Positions 17,573 to 27,037 are shown, counted from the stretch's first letter. The stretch is 64,000 nucleotides of DNA from Microlunatus sagamiharensis (GCF_900105785.1 NZ_LT629799.1:4092001-4156000); one strand, 5' to 3'. Numbers and translations are program-made. Notes: generated from the letters alone by a model not told the origin.

Positions 17573-18400
17573 ATGAACACCCACCAGCGCGTCGAGCGGC
17601 TGGCGCCGGCGGTCGCCGGGGTGCTGGCGCCGAACCCGGGCCCGATGACCCTCGGCGGCACGAACACCTGGGTGCTCGGTCGCCCCGAGCCCGGCCCCGT
17701 CCTCGTCGTCGACCCCGGGCCCGACGACGAGGAGCACCTGCGCCGCGTGCTCGAGGTGGCCGGCGGGCGGGTGTCCGCGGTCCTCGTGACCCACCGGCAC
17801 CTCGACCACGTGGCGGGCGCGGCGCGGTTCGCCGGGCTGGCGGGCTGCGGCGTCCGCGCCGTCGACCCGGCCTGGCGGGTCGGGGAGGACGGGCTGCCCG
17901 ACGGCGCGGTGCTCGAGGTGTCGGGCGCCCGGGTCGAGGTGCTCGCCACGCCCGGTCACACCGACGACTCGGTGAGCCTGCTGCTCACCCACCAGGGGGA
18001 GGACGGCCCCGCCGGCCAGGGCGAGCAGGTCGACCTGCTGACCGGCGACACGGTGCTCGGCTTCGGCAGCACCGTCATCACGCACCCGGACGGCGACCTC
18101 GGTGCCTACCTGGCCTCGCTCGACCGCCTGCTCGACGTGGTCGCCACGCGGGCCGTCGCGCGCGTCCTGCCCGGGCACGGTCCGGTGGTCGCCGACCCTC
18201 GCGGGGTGCTGGAGGGCTACCGCCGGCACCGGCAGGAGCGCCTCGCCCAGGTCCGCGGGGCCGTGGCGGCCGGCGCGTCGAGCCCGGAGGACGTCGTGCG
18301 GGCGGTCTACCCCGAGGTGCTCGGGACGCCGCTCGAGCGCGCGGCGCTCCAGTCGGCCCGCGCCCAGCTCGACCACCTGGCCGCTCATCGCGAGCCCTAG
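17573..18400 (+). CDS. MBL-fold metallohydrolase (LACTB2/Rv3677c-like)
   Basis: Metallo-beta-lactamase fold protein of 275 aa. Metal ligands: THRHLDHVAG (HxHxDH), TPGHTDDS, TGDTVLG and PGHGPVV. A winged-helix-like C-terminal segment (LEGYRRHRQERLAQV, SSPEDVVRAVYPE) is typical of LACTB2-type proteins, which in animals act as RNases, and of glyoxalase II relatives. The actual substrate is unknown. It starts at ATG 17573, ten bases after the NUDIX gene, with GGAGG upstream, and lies in the same gene order as in M. tuberculosis. Confidence 0.87.
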   Translation: MNTHQRVERLAPAVAGVLAPNPGPMTLGGTNTWVLGRPEPGPVLVVDPGPDDEEHLRRVLEVAGGRVSAVLVTHRHLDHVAGAARFAGLAGCGVRAVDPAWRVGEDGLPDGAVLEVSGARVEVLATPGHTDDSVSLLLTHQGEDGPAGQGEQVDLLTGDTVLGFGSTVITHPDGDLGAYLASLDRLLDVVATRAVARVLPGHGPVVADPRGVLEGYRRHRQERLAQVRGAVAAGASSPEDVVRAVYPEVLGTPLERAALQSARAQLDHLAAHREP

Positions 18401-18445
18401 GTCCACGCACAGCAAGCACACAGAAGCGGGGCGCACCGTAGTCGC

Positions 18446-19903
18446 ATGACCTCGGAAGACCAGCGCGGCAGCGGCGACAGCAACCCCTCGGGCACCCCCT
18501 CCGGCTACGGCCGGTCCGAGGCGGACCAGCCCTGGTTCCCCTTCTCCTCGTCGGAGCAGGACAGCCAGGGCACGGGCGGCTACCCGCCGCCCGCGAATGG
18601 TGGCTGGGGCGGCTCGCACCCGTCGGGCTGGGACGCGCAGCAGCACGGCGCCCCGCAGGCCGCGGGTCAGCAGGGACCTCAGCAGGGCGGCCAGCGCTGG
18701 GGGAGCGCCGCGTACGGCGGCTACGGCACCACCCCGTCCTACGGGACCGGCGCGTACGGGGGCCAGCAGTACGGCGCCCAGGCCTACGCGCAGCCGGCCG
18801 CGACCACGGTGCTCGAGCGCCCGAAGCGCCGCCGCGGTGGCCTGATCGCCGCAGCCGCGCTGGCCGCGGTCGTCGGCGCCGGGGCGGGCATCGGCTCGTA
18901 CGCGACGCTCGGCGGCTCGACCGGGGCGACCTCGCCGATCAGCGTGACCACGGTCCCGGCCGCCAACAGCCCGGTCCTCGACGGCACGGTGAGCGCCGCG
19001 GCGGCCAAGATCGACCCGTCGGTCGTGACCATCACGGTGCAGGCCGGCAGCAGCGGCGACATCGGCAGCGGCGTCGTGCTCGACACCGAGGGCCACATCC
19101 TCACCAACGACCACGTCGTCTCCGCGGCCGCCGGCTCGGGGCGCTCGAGCGTCACCGTCACCTTCCCCGACGGCCGTACGGCGCCCGCCACCGTGGTCGG
19201 CACCTCGGGGACGAACGACCTCGCGGTGATCAAGGTCGACGGCGTCTCGGACCTCAAGCCCGCGGTCTTCGCCAAGTCCGACTCGATCAAGGTCGGCCAG
19301 GCCGTGGTCGCCGCCGGCGCCCCCCTCGGGCTGGCGGAGTCCGTGACCAGCGGCATCGTCTCCAACACGGCGCGGCCGGTCCGTTCCGGCGACGACAACG
19401 ACGCGGTCTACCTCGCCGTGCAGACCGACGCCGCGATCAACCCCGGCAACTCCGGCGGCCCGCTCGTCGACCTGAACGGCTCGGTGGTCGGCATCAACTC
19501 CTCCATCGCGAGCACGAGCTCCGGCTCGCAGGGCAGCCAGTCCGGCAACATCGGCATCGGCTTCGCCATCCCCTCCGACGTCGCCGTCCGCGTCGCCAGC
19601 GAGCTCATCGCCAACGGCAAGTCGGTGAACGCGGCCCTCGGGGTGACGGTCGGCGGTGCGGACAACGGCATCTCGACGGCCACCGGCGTCCCGCTGCAGA
19701 GCGTCACCGCGAACGGCGCGGCCGCGGCGGCCGGGCTGCGCGAGGGCGACACGGTCACCAAGGTCGACGACTTCCACACCACGACGCCGGACGGCCTCAT
19801 CGCTGCGACCCGCTACTACGCGCCGGGCACGACGGTGACCGTCACCTACGTCCGCGACGGCGGCGCCCCGCAGACCGTGGACGTCAAGCTCGGCAGCGCC
19901 TAA
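18446..19903 (+). CDS. Membrane-anchored HtrA/DegP-like serine protease with PDZ domain
   Basis: Envelope quality-control protease of 485 aa. The first ~130 residues are cytoplasmic and rich in Gly, Ser, Gln and Tyr (repeats such as YGGQQYGAQAYAQ). One membrane helix follows (GGLIAAAALAAVVGAGAGIG). The trypsin-like domain has the catalytic triad His in ILTNDHVV, Asp in TNDLAVIKV, and Ser in INPGNSGGPL. A PDZ domain forms the C-terminus (AAGLREGDTVTKVDDF). The low-complexity head is common in actinobacterial HtrA. It occupies a different place from MarP (Rv3671c), which it does not resemble in topology. Confidence 0.9.
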   Translation: MTSEDQRGSGDSNPSGTPSGYGRSEADQPWFPFSSSEQDSQGTGGYPPPANGGWGGSHPSGWDAQQHGAPQAAGQQGPQQGGQRWGSAAYGGYGTTPSYGTGAYGGQQYGAQAYAQPAATTVLERPKRRRGGLIAAAALAAVVGAGAGIGSYATLGGSTGATSPISVTTVPAANSPVLDGTVSAAAAKIDPSVVTITVQAGSSGDIGSGVVLDTEGHILTNDHVVSAAAGSGRSSVTVTFPDGRTAPATVVGTSGTNDLAVIKVDGVSDLKPAVFAKSDSIKVGQAVVAAGAPLGLAESVTSGIVSNTARPVRSGDDNDAVYLAVQTDAAINPGNSGGPLVDLNGSVVGINSSIASTSSGSQGSQSGNIGIGFAIPSDVAVRVASELIANGKSVNAALGVTVGGADNGISTATGVPLQSVTANGAAAAAGLREGDTVTKVDDFHTTTPDGLIAATRYYAPGTTVTVTYVRDGGAPQTVDVKLGSA

Positions 19904-20059
19904 CTTCTGTCCTCGCTCCGCTCGGACGCGGCTCGCGCTCCGACCCGGCGCCTTCCTCCCTCCCTCGCAGGACGAGAAGCATGTCCTGCTCCTCCGGTCG
20001 TCCAGGCACCGGCGCGCGACCCGGCGGTGGTCATCGACCCCGTCGGGTCTGGCGTCCTA

Positions 20060-20080
20060 TTCGAACGTGTGATCTGATAG
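20060..20080 (+). promoter_or_regulatory. Possible SOS-like box and -10 region before the radical SAM gene
   Basis: TCGAAC at 20061 followed by GTGT and GATCTG resembles one intact half and one degenerate half of the actinobacterial LexA site TCGAAC-N4-GTTCGA. A GATAGT-like -10 overlaps the right side, putting transcription close to the GTG at 20085, so the message may be nearly leaderless. The second half-site has three mismatches, so this is weak. Confidence 0.3.
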
Positions 20081-20084
20081 TCGG

Positions 20085-21083
20085 GTGCGATGGGCTGGTC
20101 AGTCGGTGAGCGGGGTGGTCTCCGACCCCGACGCGCTGCCGGGCCTGGAGGAGATGCCCGGCCTGGTGCGCACCGTCCGGACGCCGGAGTTCGCCGGGGT
20201 CACGTTCCACGAGGTGATGGCCCGCTCGGCGCTCAACCACGTGCCGGCGAGCTCGGACAGCCCGTTCGACTGGACGGTCAACCCCTACAGGGGCTGTACG
20301 CACGCCTGCGTCTACTGCTTCGCCCGCAGGACGCACTCCTACCTCGACCTCGACACCGGCGTGGACTTCGACTCCGAGATCGTCGTCAAGGTCAACGTCG
20401 CCGAGGTCCTCGCCCGCGAGCTGGGGCGGCCCTCCTGGGGCCGCGAACCCGTCGCCCTCGGCACCAACACCGACCCCTACCAGCGGGCCGAGGGCCGCTA
20501 CCGGCTGATGCCGGGGATCATCGAGGCGTTCGCGGGGTCGGGGACGCCGTTCTCGGTCCTGACCAAGGGCACCACGCTGCGCCGGGACCTGCCGCTGCTG
20601 GCCCGGGCGGGGGAGCGCGTGCCGGTGACGCTCGGCGTCTCCCTCGCCGTCCTCGACGAGGACCTCCACGCGACCCTCGAGCCGGGCACCCCGTCGCCGC
20701 GGGCGCGGCTCGAGCTGGTCCGCAGCATCCGCGCGGCCGGCCTGCCCTGCCAGGTGCTGGTCGCGCCCGTCCTGCCGCACCTGACGGACTCCGACGAGGA
20801 CCTCGAGCGCGTGGTCGGCGCGGTCGCCGAGGCGGGCGCCACGTCGGCGTCGGTGATGGCGCTGCACCTGCGGCCCGGGGCCCGGGAGTGGTTCCTGCGC
20901 TGGCTCGGCCGCGAGCACCCCGAGCTGGCGGAGCCGTACGCGGAGCTCTACCGCGGCGGGTCCTACGTGCTCAAGTCGTACGCGTCCGACCTCGCCGAGC
21001 GCGTCCGGCCGGTGCTGCGGCGCCACGGCCTCGACCGGGCGACCGGCTGGCGCCGGCCCTCGCAGGTCCGCCGTACTGGTTGA
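20085..21083 (+). CDS. Radical SAM protein (Rv2578c / SPL-like family)
   Basis: A 332-residue radical S-adenosylmethionine enzyme. The iron-sulfur motif is GCTHACVYCFAR (CxxxCxxC), preceded by NPYRG as in spore-photoproduct-lyase relatives. GTNTDPYQRAEGRYRLM and VLTKGTTLRRDLPLL follow, which mark the Rv2578c-type actinobacterial family. The start GTG (MRWAGQ) fits homologues that begin MRW. A role in DNA repair has been suggested for the family from its induction by damage, but no reaction is established. It sits between the protease and crp, unlike in M. tuberculosis, so it has probably moved into this block. Confidence 0.85.
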   Translation: MRWAGQSVSGVVSDPDALPGLEEMPGLVRTVRTPEFAGVTFHEVMARSALNHVPASSDSPFDWTVNPYRGCTHACVYCFARRTHSYLDLDTGVDFDSEIVVKVNVAEVLARELGRPSWGREPVALGTNTDPYQRAEGRYRLMPGIIEAFAGSGTPFSVLTKGTTLRRDLPLLARAGERVPVTLGVSLAVLDEDLHATLEPGTPSPRARLELVRSIRAAGLPCQVLVAPVLPHLTDSDEDLERVVGAVAEAGATSASVMALHLRPGAREWFLRWLGREHPELAEPYAELYRGGSYVLKSYASDLAERVRPVLRRHGLDRATGWRRPSQVRRTG

Positions 21084-21097
21084 ACCTCCGCATGGGG

Positions 21098-21775
21098 CTA
21101 GCGCGCGCGGCGCTCCACGCGCTCGACGTCGAGCAGGGTGACCGAGCGCGGCTCGAGCCGGATCCAGCCGCGGGCGGCGAAGTCGGCCAGGGCTTTGTTC
21201 ACCGTCTCCCGCGACGCCCCGACGAGCTGGGCCAGCTCCTCCTGGGTCAGGTCGTGGTGGACGTGCACGCCGTCGTCCTTGCGGTCGCCGAAACGGCGGG
21301 CGAGCTCGAGCAGCTGCTTGGCCACCCGCCCGGGCACGTCGGAGAAGACGAGGTCGGCGACGACGTCGTTCGCGCGGCGCAGCCGGGCGGCGAGCTGGCC
21401 GAGCAGGCTCCGTGCCACCTCGGGGTGGTCGCTGAGCCAGGCCATGAGCTCGTCGTGCTCGAGCACGCGGACCTCGGCGGCGGTCACGGCGGTCGCCGTG
21501 CTCGAGCGCGGGCCCGGGTCGAACACCGACAGCTCACCGAACATCTGGCCGGGGCCGAGCACGGCGAGCAGGTTCTCCCGGCCCGCCGAACCGCTGCGGC
21601 CGAGCTTGATCTTGCCGGCGACGACGACGTACAGCCGGTCCTCGGTCTCGCCCTCGCGGAAGAGGATCTGGCCCTTGGTCAGGCGCAGCGAGCCCATGGC
21701 CTGCTCGAGTGCCGCGGCGCTGGCCTCGTCGAGCTCCGCGAAGAGAGGAGCCTTGGTCAACACCTCGGGATCCAC
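21098..21775 (-). CDS. crp: Crp/Fnr-family transcription regulator (cAMP receptor-type)
   Basis: A 225-residue regulator. The cyclic-nucleotide domain shows LFREGETEDRLYVVVAGKIKL and GPGQMFGELSVFDPGPRSSTATA, where Gly-Glu and Arg-Ser/Thr match the cAMP phosphate pocket. The C-terminal winged helix has LTQEELAQLVGASRETVNKAL as recognition region. It matches Rv3676 in sequence and neighbourhood, beside nth. It starts at GTG 21775 with AGGAGG seven bases upstream. TCACTGTGA lies just ahead of the ribosome site, a Crp-like half-site pair in non-standard orientation, so autoregulation is possible. Confidence 0.92.
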   Translation of the reverse strand: MDPEVLTKAPLFAELDEASAAALEQAMGSLRLTKGQILFREGETEDRLYVVVAGKIKLGRSGSAGRENLLAVLGPGQMFGELSVFDPGPRSSTATAVTAAEVRVLEHDELMAWLSDHPEVARSLLGQLAARLRRANDVVADLVFSDVPGRVAKQLLELARRFGDRKDDGVHVHHDLTQEELAQLVGASRETVNKALADFAARGWIRLEPRSVTLLDVERVERRAR

Positions 21776-21942
21776 CGGCGCCCTCCTGTATCCCTCGTCA
21801 CAGTGAACAACAACCTACCGTCGTCGCGCAGCATCGAGGAGGACGGGACCGCCCGAGGTCGGGCAGCCCCCTCACGTTAGCGGCGGATCCCCAGCCGAGG
21901 ACGAGAGGTCGCAGGAACGGGACTCGGACGTAGGGTGGCGCG

Positions 21943-22644
21943 GTGAGCCCGAGCGACAGCCGGACCGCCCTGGTCCGCCGAGCCCGCGCCATCGACAGGA
22001 CCCTCGCGGGCACCTATCCCGACGCGCACGTCGAGCTCGACTTCACCACGCCGCTCGAGCTGCTGGTGGCCACGATCCTGTCCGCGCAGAGCACGGACAA
22101 GCGGGTCAACACGATCACCCCGACGCTCTTCGCCCGCTATCCCGACGCGGCGGCGTACGCGGGCGCGGACCGCGCCGAGCTCGAGGTGCTGATCACCCCG
22201 ACCGGGTTCTTCCGCGCCAAGACCGACACCCTGCTCAAGCTCGGCGCCCAGCTCGTGGAGCGCTTCGACGGCGAGGTGCCGACGACGCTGCGCGAGCTCG
22301 TGACCCTGCCGGGCGTCGGCCGCAAGACCGCGAACGTCGTGCTGGGCAACGCGTTCGGAGTCCCCGGCATCACCGTCGACACCCACTTCGGTCGGCTCTC
22401 GCGCCGCTTCGGCTGGACGAGCGACACCGACCCGGACCTCGTCGAGGCCCAGGTCGGCGCGCTCTTCCCCAAGAAGGACTGGGTCATGCTGTGCCACCAC
22501 GTGATCTGGCACGGCCGCCGGCGCTGCCACGCCCGCAACCCCGCGTGCGGCGCGTGCCCGGTCGCGCGGCTCTGCCCCTCGTACGGGGAGGGCGAGACCG
22601 ACCCGACCAAGGCCGCCAAGCTCGTCCGCGAGCCGCGCGGATGA
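21943..22644 (+). CDS. nth: Endonuclease III (DNA glycosylase/AP lyase)
   Basis: Base-excision repair enzyme that removes oxidised pyrimidines and cuts the abasic site. The helix-hairpin-helix [13 protein letters not shown] contains the catalytic lysine, [11 protein letters not shown] holds the catalytic aspartate, and [17 protein letters not shown] is the C-terminal [4Fe-4S] site with C-x6-C-x2-C-x5-C spacing. Length 233 aa. It begins at GTG 21943. Its stop overlaps the next gene as ATGA, the start of a chain of overlapping genes nth-tlpA-nudL-HD. Confidence 0.95.
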   Translation: MSPSDSRTALVRRARAIDRTLAGTYPDAHVELDFTTPLELLVATILSAQSTDKRVNTITPTLFARYPDAAAYAGADRAELEVLITPTGFFRAKTDTLLKLGAQLVERFDGEVPTTLRELVTLPGVGRKTANVVLGNAFGVPGITVDTHFGRLSRRFGWTSDTDPDLVEAQVGALFPKKDWVMLCHHVIWHGRRRCHARNPACGACPVARLCPSYGEGETDPTKAAKLVREPRG

Positions 22645-23285
22645 CGGCGCGGGCACGCGCGGCGGCGCTGGCGCTGCTCGCCGCGCTCGTGCTCGCCGGG
22701 TGCACCGAGACGCCGAGCGTGGTCCGCGGTCCCGCCGCGAGCGGCTCGGCCTCCGGCGGCGGGGCGGTGCAGGCCCCGGCCGACGCCGACCCGGCGCCGA
22801 ACGTCGACCTGGCCACCGCCAAGCGCGCAGCCGGGATCCCGGACTGCCCGACGAGCGGGGCCGCGCCGGTCGAGGACGGGCTGCCCGAGGTCACCGTGGA
22901 GTGCCTGGGCGGCGGACGTCCCGTGACGCTCTCCGGGCTACGCGGCCCGATGCTGGTCAACGTCTGGGGGTCGTGGTGCGGCCCCTGCCGGGCGGAGGCC
23001 CCCTTCCTGGCGGAGGCCGGGCGCTCGAGCGCGGTCAGGGTCCTCGGCGTCGACTACCCCGACGTGCCCGAGGCCGCCGTGGAGTCCGCCGGTTCGGCCG
23101 GCTGGACCTATCCCCAGCTGTACGACGCCGACCTCGCCTTCCGCACCCGCCTCCAGGTGATGGCCCTGCCGCAGACCTTCTTCGTGCGCGAGGACGGCAC
23201 GGTCGCCGGCCGGCACGCGGGCCCGTTCACCTCGTCGGCGCAGCTCGACGACCTGAGCCGTCAGTACCTGGGCGTCGCCCCGTGA
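22641..23285 (+). CDS. TlpA-like thiol-disulfide lipoprotein
   Basis: Thioredoxin-fold protein of 214 aa outside the membrane. The signal ends in the lipobox VLAGC near residue 20; a variable linker runs to about residue 60. The redox site is [13 protein letters not shown], and the cis-proline follows in ALPQTFFV. It probably reduces or exchanges disulfides in exported proteins or assists cytochrome maturation. ATG 22641 overlaps the nth stop; its stop overlaps the NUDIX start. Equivalent to Rv3673c by position. Confidence 0.9.
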   Translation: MTARARAAALALLAALVLAGCTETPSVVRGPAASGSASGGGAVQAPADADPAPNVDLATAKRAAGIPDCPTSGAAPVEDGLPEVTVECLGGGRPVTLSGLRGPMLVNVWGSWCGPCRAEAPFLAEAGRSSAVRVLGVDYPDVPEAAVESAGSAGWTYPQLYDADLAFRTRLQVMALPQTFFVREDGTVAGRHAGPFTSSAQLDDLSRQYLGVAP

Positions 23286-23995
23286 GCGCCGCGTCGCAGA
23301 CGGGCGCCGAGCCCGGGATGCCCGCCTGGGTCGCGCGCCTCCGCGACGAGCTGCACCGCGAGGACCGGACCTGGGTCGACGCCCTCCGGCCCGCGCAGGG
23401 TGCGCGCCAGTCCGCCGTCCTCGCGCTCTTCGGCGAGGGGCCGGCGGGGCCCGAGGTGCTGCTGGTCGAGCGCGCGCTGACCCTGCGCTCGCACCCCGGC
23501 CAGATCGCCTTCCCCGGCGGGGGTGCCGACCCCGAGGACGTCGACCTCACCGACACCGCGCTGCGGGAGGCGTACGAGGAGTGCGGCGTGCTGCGGGAGG
23601 GCGTCGAAGTGCTCGGCCTGCTGCCGCCCGCGCACGTGCGCGTGAGCGGCTTCGACGTGACGACGGTCGTGGCCTGGTGGCGCACGCCGCACGCGGCCGC
23701 CCCGGGCGACCCCGCCGAGGTCGCCTCCGTGCTGAGGGTGCCCGTCGCCGACCTCGTGGACCCGGCCCGCCGGGCCACCGCGGTGCACCCGCTGGGCTAC
23801 CGCGGCCCGGCCTTCGCCGTGGCCGACCACCTCGTGTGGGGGCTGACCGCCCACCTGCTCGACGCCGTCCTCGACCTCGCCGGCTGGAGCCGGCCGTGGG
23901 ACGCGGCGCGCGAGGTGGAGATCCCCGACCGCTACCTGAGCGACCGCCGGGCCACGAGCCTGGCCCGAGACGACGGAGGACCCGATGTCCACTGA
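23282..23995 (+). CDS. NUDIX hydrolase, CoA pyrophosphatase type (NudL-like)
   Basis: Predicted to split coenzyme A or its derivatives into phosphopantetheine and 3',5'-ADP. The UPF0035 signature LRSHPGQIAFPGG precedes a complete NUDIX box GGGADPEDVDLTDTALREAYEECG. Length 237 aa. I choose GTG 23282 because it overlaps the TlpA stop as GTGA; the frame is open further upstream but without family similarity. An 11-base overlap links it to the HD gene. Equivalent to Rv3672c by position. Confidence 0.88.
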   Translation: MSAASQTGAEPGMPAWVARLRDELHREDRTWVDALRPAQGARQSAVLALFGEGPAGPEVLLVERALTLRSHPGQIAFPGGGADPEDVDLTDTALREAYEECGVLREGVEVLGLLPPAHVRVSGFDVTTVVAWWRTPHAAAPGDPAEVASVLRVPVADLVDPARRATAVHPLGYRGPAFAVADHLVWGLTAHLLDAVLDLAGWSRPWDAAREVEIPDRYLSDRRATSLARDDGGPDVH

Positions 23996-24698
23996 ATCCA
24001 CCCCGACCCCGACGCGCGCCGACCGCACCCCGCGGCCGATCAGCGACGCCGACCGCGCGGAGCTGGAGGAGCGCTGGCACGCTGTGCTGCCGCACCAGGC
24101 CGAGCTCGGCCAGGCGCTCGTCGAGCGCTACCGCGAGCCGCACCGTCGCTACCACGACACCCGCCACCTGCTGGCGGTGCTGCGCCACGTCGACGCCTTC
24201 GCCGGCGACCAGGACCTCTTCCTCGTCCGGCTGGGCGCCTGGTTCCACGACGCCGTCTACGACGTCCCCGAGCGCGAGCTCACCAACGAGGAGTCTTCGG
24301 CGCGCCTCGCCCTGCGCGAGCTGAGCCGGGCCGGCTTCGAGCAGGAGGACCTGACGCAGGTCGCCCGGCTCGTACGCCTGACCGCCGACCACCTGCCCGG
24401 CACCCGCGACCCGGAGGGCGACCTGCTCTGCGACGCCGACCTGGCCGTGCTGGGCGGCACGCCGGAGGAGTACGCCGCGTACGTCGCCGACGTCCGTGAG
24501 GAGCACGCGGCCGTCGGCGACGAGGCGTTCTTCGCCGGCCGGCTCGCGGTGCTGACACCGCTGCTGGAGCGTGAGCTGTTCCGCACGGGCAAGGGCAAGC
24601 AGCTCGCCGGGCGGGCCCGGACGAACCTGCGCACCGAGGTCCTCGAGCTGTCCGAACGGCTCGGCGTGGAGCCGCCGAAGGCCGCGCGGGAGGCCTGA
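23985..24698 (+). CDS. HD-domain phosphohydrolase (COG4339-like)
   Basis: A 237-residue predicted metal-dependent phosphohydrolase. The motifs YREPHRRYHDTRHLL, AWFHDAVYD (the HD pair) and LTADHLPG, with a later LCDADLAVLG, form the HD metal site. Substrate is unknown. A GGAGG ribosome site precedes ATG 23985, which lies inside the NudL-like gene by 11 bases, so expression is probably coupled to it. Confidence 0.85.
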   Translation: MSTESTPTPTRADRTPRPISDADRAELEERWHAVLPHQAELGQALVERYREPHRRYHDTRHLLAVLRHVDAFAGDQDLFLVRLGAWFHDAVYDVPERELTNEESSARLALRELSRAGFEQEDLTQVARLVRLTADHLPGTRDPEGDLLCDADLAVLGGTPEEYAAYVADVREEHAAVGDEAFFAGRLAVLTPLLERELFRTGKGKQLAGRARTNLRTEVLELSERLGVEPPKAAREA

Positions 24699-24765
24699 GC
24701 CGGGGGCTCCCCGGGGCCGGCGACGGGGTCGGCGGGCCGCCCGGGCGTCGTGGCAGGCTGGCCCC

Positions 24766-26514
24766 ATGACGGCCTCGACGACACCGACGACCTCGACCGG
24801 GACCAGCGCAGGGACGGGGGTCGAGCGGGCCGAGGGCTGGTGGCGCGACGCCGTCGTCTACCAGATCTACCCCCGTAGCTTCGCCGACAGCAACGGCGAC
24901 GGCACGGGCGACCTGCGCGGGATCATCGACCACCTCGACCACCTCTCCGAGCTCGGGGTCGACGTCGTGTGGCTCTCGCCGGTCTACGCCTCGCCGATGG
25001 ACGACAACGGCTACGACATCTCCGACTACCAGCGGATCGACCCGCTGTTCGGCTCGCTCGAGGACATGGACGAGCTGCTGGAGCAGGCCCACGCCCGCGG
25101 CATCAAGATCGTCATGGACCTCGTGGTCAACCACACCAGCGACGAGCACGCCTGGTTCGAGGAGTCCCGCCGTCCCGGGTCGGCCAAGCGCGACTGGTAC
25201 TGGTGGCGCCCTGCCCTCGAGGGCCACGAGCCCGGCACCCCCGGCGCGGAGCCGACGAACTGGTCGAGCTTCTTCTCACCCTCGGCCTGGCAGTACGACG
25301 AGGCCAGCGGCGAGTACTACCTGCACCTCTTCACCCGCAAGCAGCCCGACCTCAACTGGGAGAACCCGGAGGTCCGCCAGGCCGTCTACGCGATGATGCG
25401 CTGGTGGGTCGACCGCGGCGTCGACGGCTTCCGCATGGACGTCATCAACCTCATCTCCAAGCCGGTCGAGCTGCGCGACCTCGAGCCCGAGGCGGGGCAC
25501 GCGTACGCCTTCCCCGGCGCGGAGGTGGCGCACGGGCCGCGGCTGCAGGAGTTCCTGCGCGAGATGAACGAGGCGGTCGGGCTGGACCGCCACCGCCTGC
25601 TCACCGTGGGGGAGATGCCCGGCTCGACGATCGAGGACGCCCGCGCCATCACCGACCCGGGCGCCGGGATGCTGAACATGGTCTTCACCTTCGAGCACAT
25701 GAACGTCGACGTCGGCCCCAGCGGCAACAAGTTCGACCCGGTGCCGCTCGACCTCGTCGCGCTCAAGCGCAACCTCGAGAGCTGGCAGGTCGGCCTCGCC
25801 GACGTCGGCTGGAACTCGCTCTACTGGGACAACCACGACCAGCCGCGCGCGGTGTCGCGGTTCGGCGACGACTCGCCCGAGCACCGCGTGGCCTCGGCCA
25901 AGACGCTGGCCAGCGTCCTGCACGCGCACCGCGGGACGCCGTACGTCTACCAGGGCGACGAGCTGGGGATGACGAACACGCAGTTCGTCGACATCTCCTC
26001 CTACGCCGACGTGGAGTCGCTGAACTACCACGCGCAGGCGACCTCGCTGGGCGTCGCGGCGGAGGAGATCATGGCGGGCCTCGCCGTGCGCAGCCGCGAC
26101 AACGCGCGCACGCCGATGCAGTGGGACGACACGCACCAGGCCGGCTTCACCCAGGGCGTGCCGTGGCTCTCGGTCAACCCGAACTACGTCGTGGTCAACG
26201 CTCGTGCGGAGCGGCAGGACCCGGCCTCGGTGTTCCACCACGTGCGGCGGCTGATCGAGCTGCGCCACGAGCAGCCGGTGCTGGCCGAGGGGCGTTTCGA
26301 GCTGCTGCTCGGCGACGACCCGCAGCTCTGGGTCGTGCGCCGGACGCTGGGCGAGCAGACGCTGCTGCTCGTCGCGAACTGCTCCTCGGCTCCGGCGACG
26401 GTGGCGGAGGGTTCGCTGCCGGCGCTCGACGCCGCTCAGCTGCTGCTGGCGACGCACGGCGACCGCCGTGGCGCCGAGCTCGCGCCGTGGGAGTCGCGGA
26501 TGTTCCTGGTCTGA
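24766..26514 (+). CDS. Alpha-glucosidase, GH13 (oligo-1,6-glucosidase type)
   Basis: A 582-residue cytoplasmic glycoside hydrolase that releases glucose from maltose, isomaltose or short alpha-glucans. The N-terminus reads WWRDAVVYQIYPRSFADSNGDG; GH13 regions follow: DLVVNHTS, GFRMDVIN (nucleophile Asp), TVGEM (acid/base Glu) and WDNHDQPRAVS (stabilising Asp). NARTPMQWDD near residue 445 is typical of this subfamily. ATG 24766 is the first sensible start; the open frame continues upstream into the HD gene. It has no own transporter here and is followed by a terminator. Confidence 0.92.
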   Translation: MTASTTPTTSTGTSAGTGVERAEGWWRDAVVYQIYPRSFADSNGDGTGDLRGIIDHLDHLSELGVDVVWLSPVYASPMDDNGYDISDYQRIDPLFGSLEDMDELLEQAHARGIKIVMDLVVNHTSDEHAWFEESRRPGSAKRDWYWWRPALEGHEPGTPGAEPTNWSSFFSPSAWQYDEASGEYYLHLFTRKQPDLNWENPEVRQAVYAMMRWWVDRGVDGFRMDVINLISKPVELRDLEPEAGHAYAFPGAEVAHGPRLQEFLREMNEAVGLDRHRLLTVGEMPGSTIEDARAITDPGAGMLNMVFTFEHMNVDVGPSGNKFDPVPLDLVALKRNLESWQVGLADVGWNSLYWDNHDQPRAVSRFGDDSPEHRVASAKTLASVLHAHRGTPYVYQGDELGMTNTQFVDISSYADVESLNYHAQATSLGVAAEEIMAGLAVRSRDNARTPMQWDDTHQAGFTQGVPWLSVNPNYVVVNARAERQDPASVFHHVRRLIELRHEQPVLAEGRFELLLGDDPQLWVVRRTLGEQTLLLVANCSSAPATVAEGSLPALDAAQLLLATHGDRRGAELAPWESRMFLV

Positions 26515-26529
26515 GCCAGGCGCCAGACG

Positions 26530-26571
26530 ACGAAGGGGCCCCACGCGCAGCGGCGCGCGGGTCCCCTTCGT
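26530..26571. terminator. Terminator hairpin after alpha-glucosidase
   Basis: A 19-base arm at 26530-26548 pairs with 26553-26571 with two mismatches around a four-base loop. It lies between the converging alpha-glucosidase and holin-like genes. Confidence 0.8.
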
Positions 26572-26599
26572 GCGTGCTGGACGCCCAGGGGCGATCGCC

Positions 26600-27037
26600 C
26601 TACTTGCGGGCGATCGCCTTGGTGCCGTCCTTGCTGCCCTTGATCGCGGCGAGGGTCTGCTGCGCCGACGTCTTGATCGCGTCGACGGTCTCCTTCGCCT
26701 GCTTGATCGAGCGCTGCGGCGGCTTGACCTTCTTGATCATCGTGTAGCCGACCGCGCCCAGCAGGCCCGCGAGGAGCAGGAGCGCGCCGCCGACGATGAG
26801 GAACGAGGCCCACTCGGGCAGCCCGAGGCGCACGAGGACGTAGACCACGCAGAAGTAGAGGATGAAGACGGCCGAGACCCCGAAGAAGGCCGCGCCCGCG
26901 AGCAGACCGGCCCCGATGCCCCCCGCCTTGGCCGCCGGTGCGAGCTCCGTCTTCGCCAGCTGGACCTCGTCGCGCACCAGCTCCTTGACGTCGCCACTGA
27001 TGGCGCGGACGATGTCGCCCACTCCCTGATCAGCCAT
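26600..27037 (-). CDS. Holin-like membrane protein (actinobacterial Holin-X / Phage_holin_3_6 family)
   Basis: A 145-residue protein with an amphipathic N-terminal helix (ISGDVKELVRDEVQLAKTEL), a glycine-rich link, two long membrane segments (about residues 45-70 and 78-100) and a basic C-terminal helix. This is the chromosomal holin-like family found widely in actinobacteria, equivalent in place to Rv3669. There are no phage genes around it, so it is not a prophage remnant. Function is not established. Confidence 0.85.
   Translation of the reverse strand: MADQGVGDIVRAISGDVKELVRDEVQLAKTELAPAAKAGGIGAGLLAGAAFFGVSAVFILYFCVVYVLVRLGLPEWASFLIVGGALLLLAGLLGAVGYTMIKKVKPPQRSIKQAKETVDAIKTSAQQTLAAIKGSKDGTKAIARK

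Noticed and set aside
26600-27037. Prophage remnant suggested by the holin-like gene
   Set aside because: No other phage gene is nearby; the family is a common chromosomal one, found at the same place in mycobacteria.
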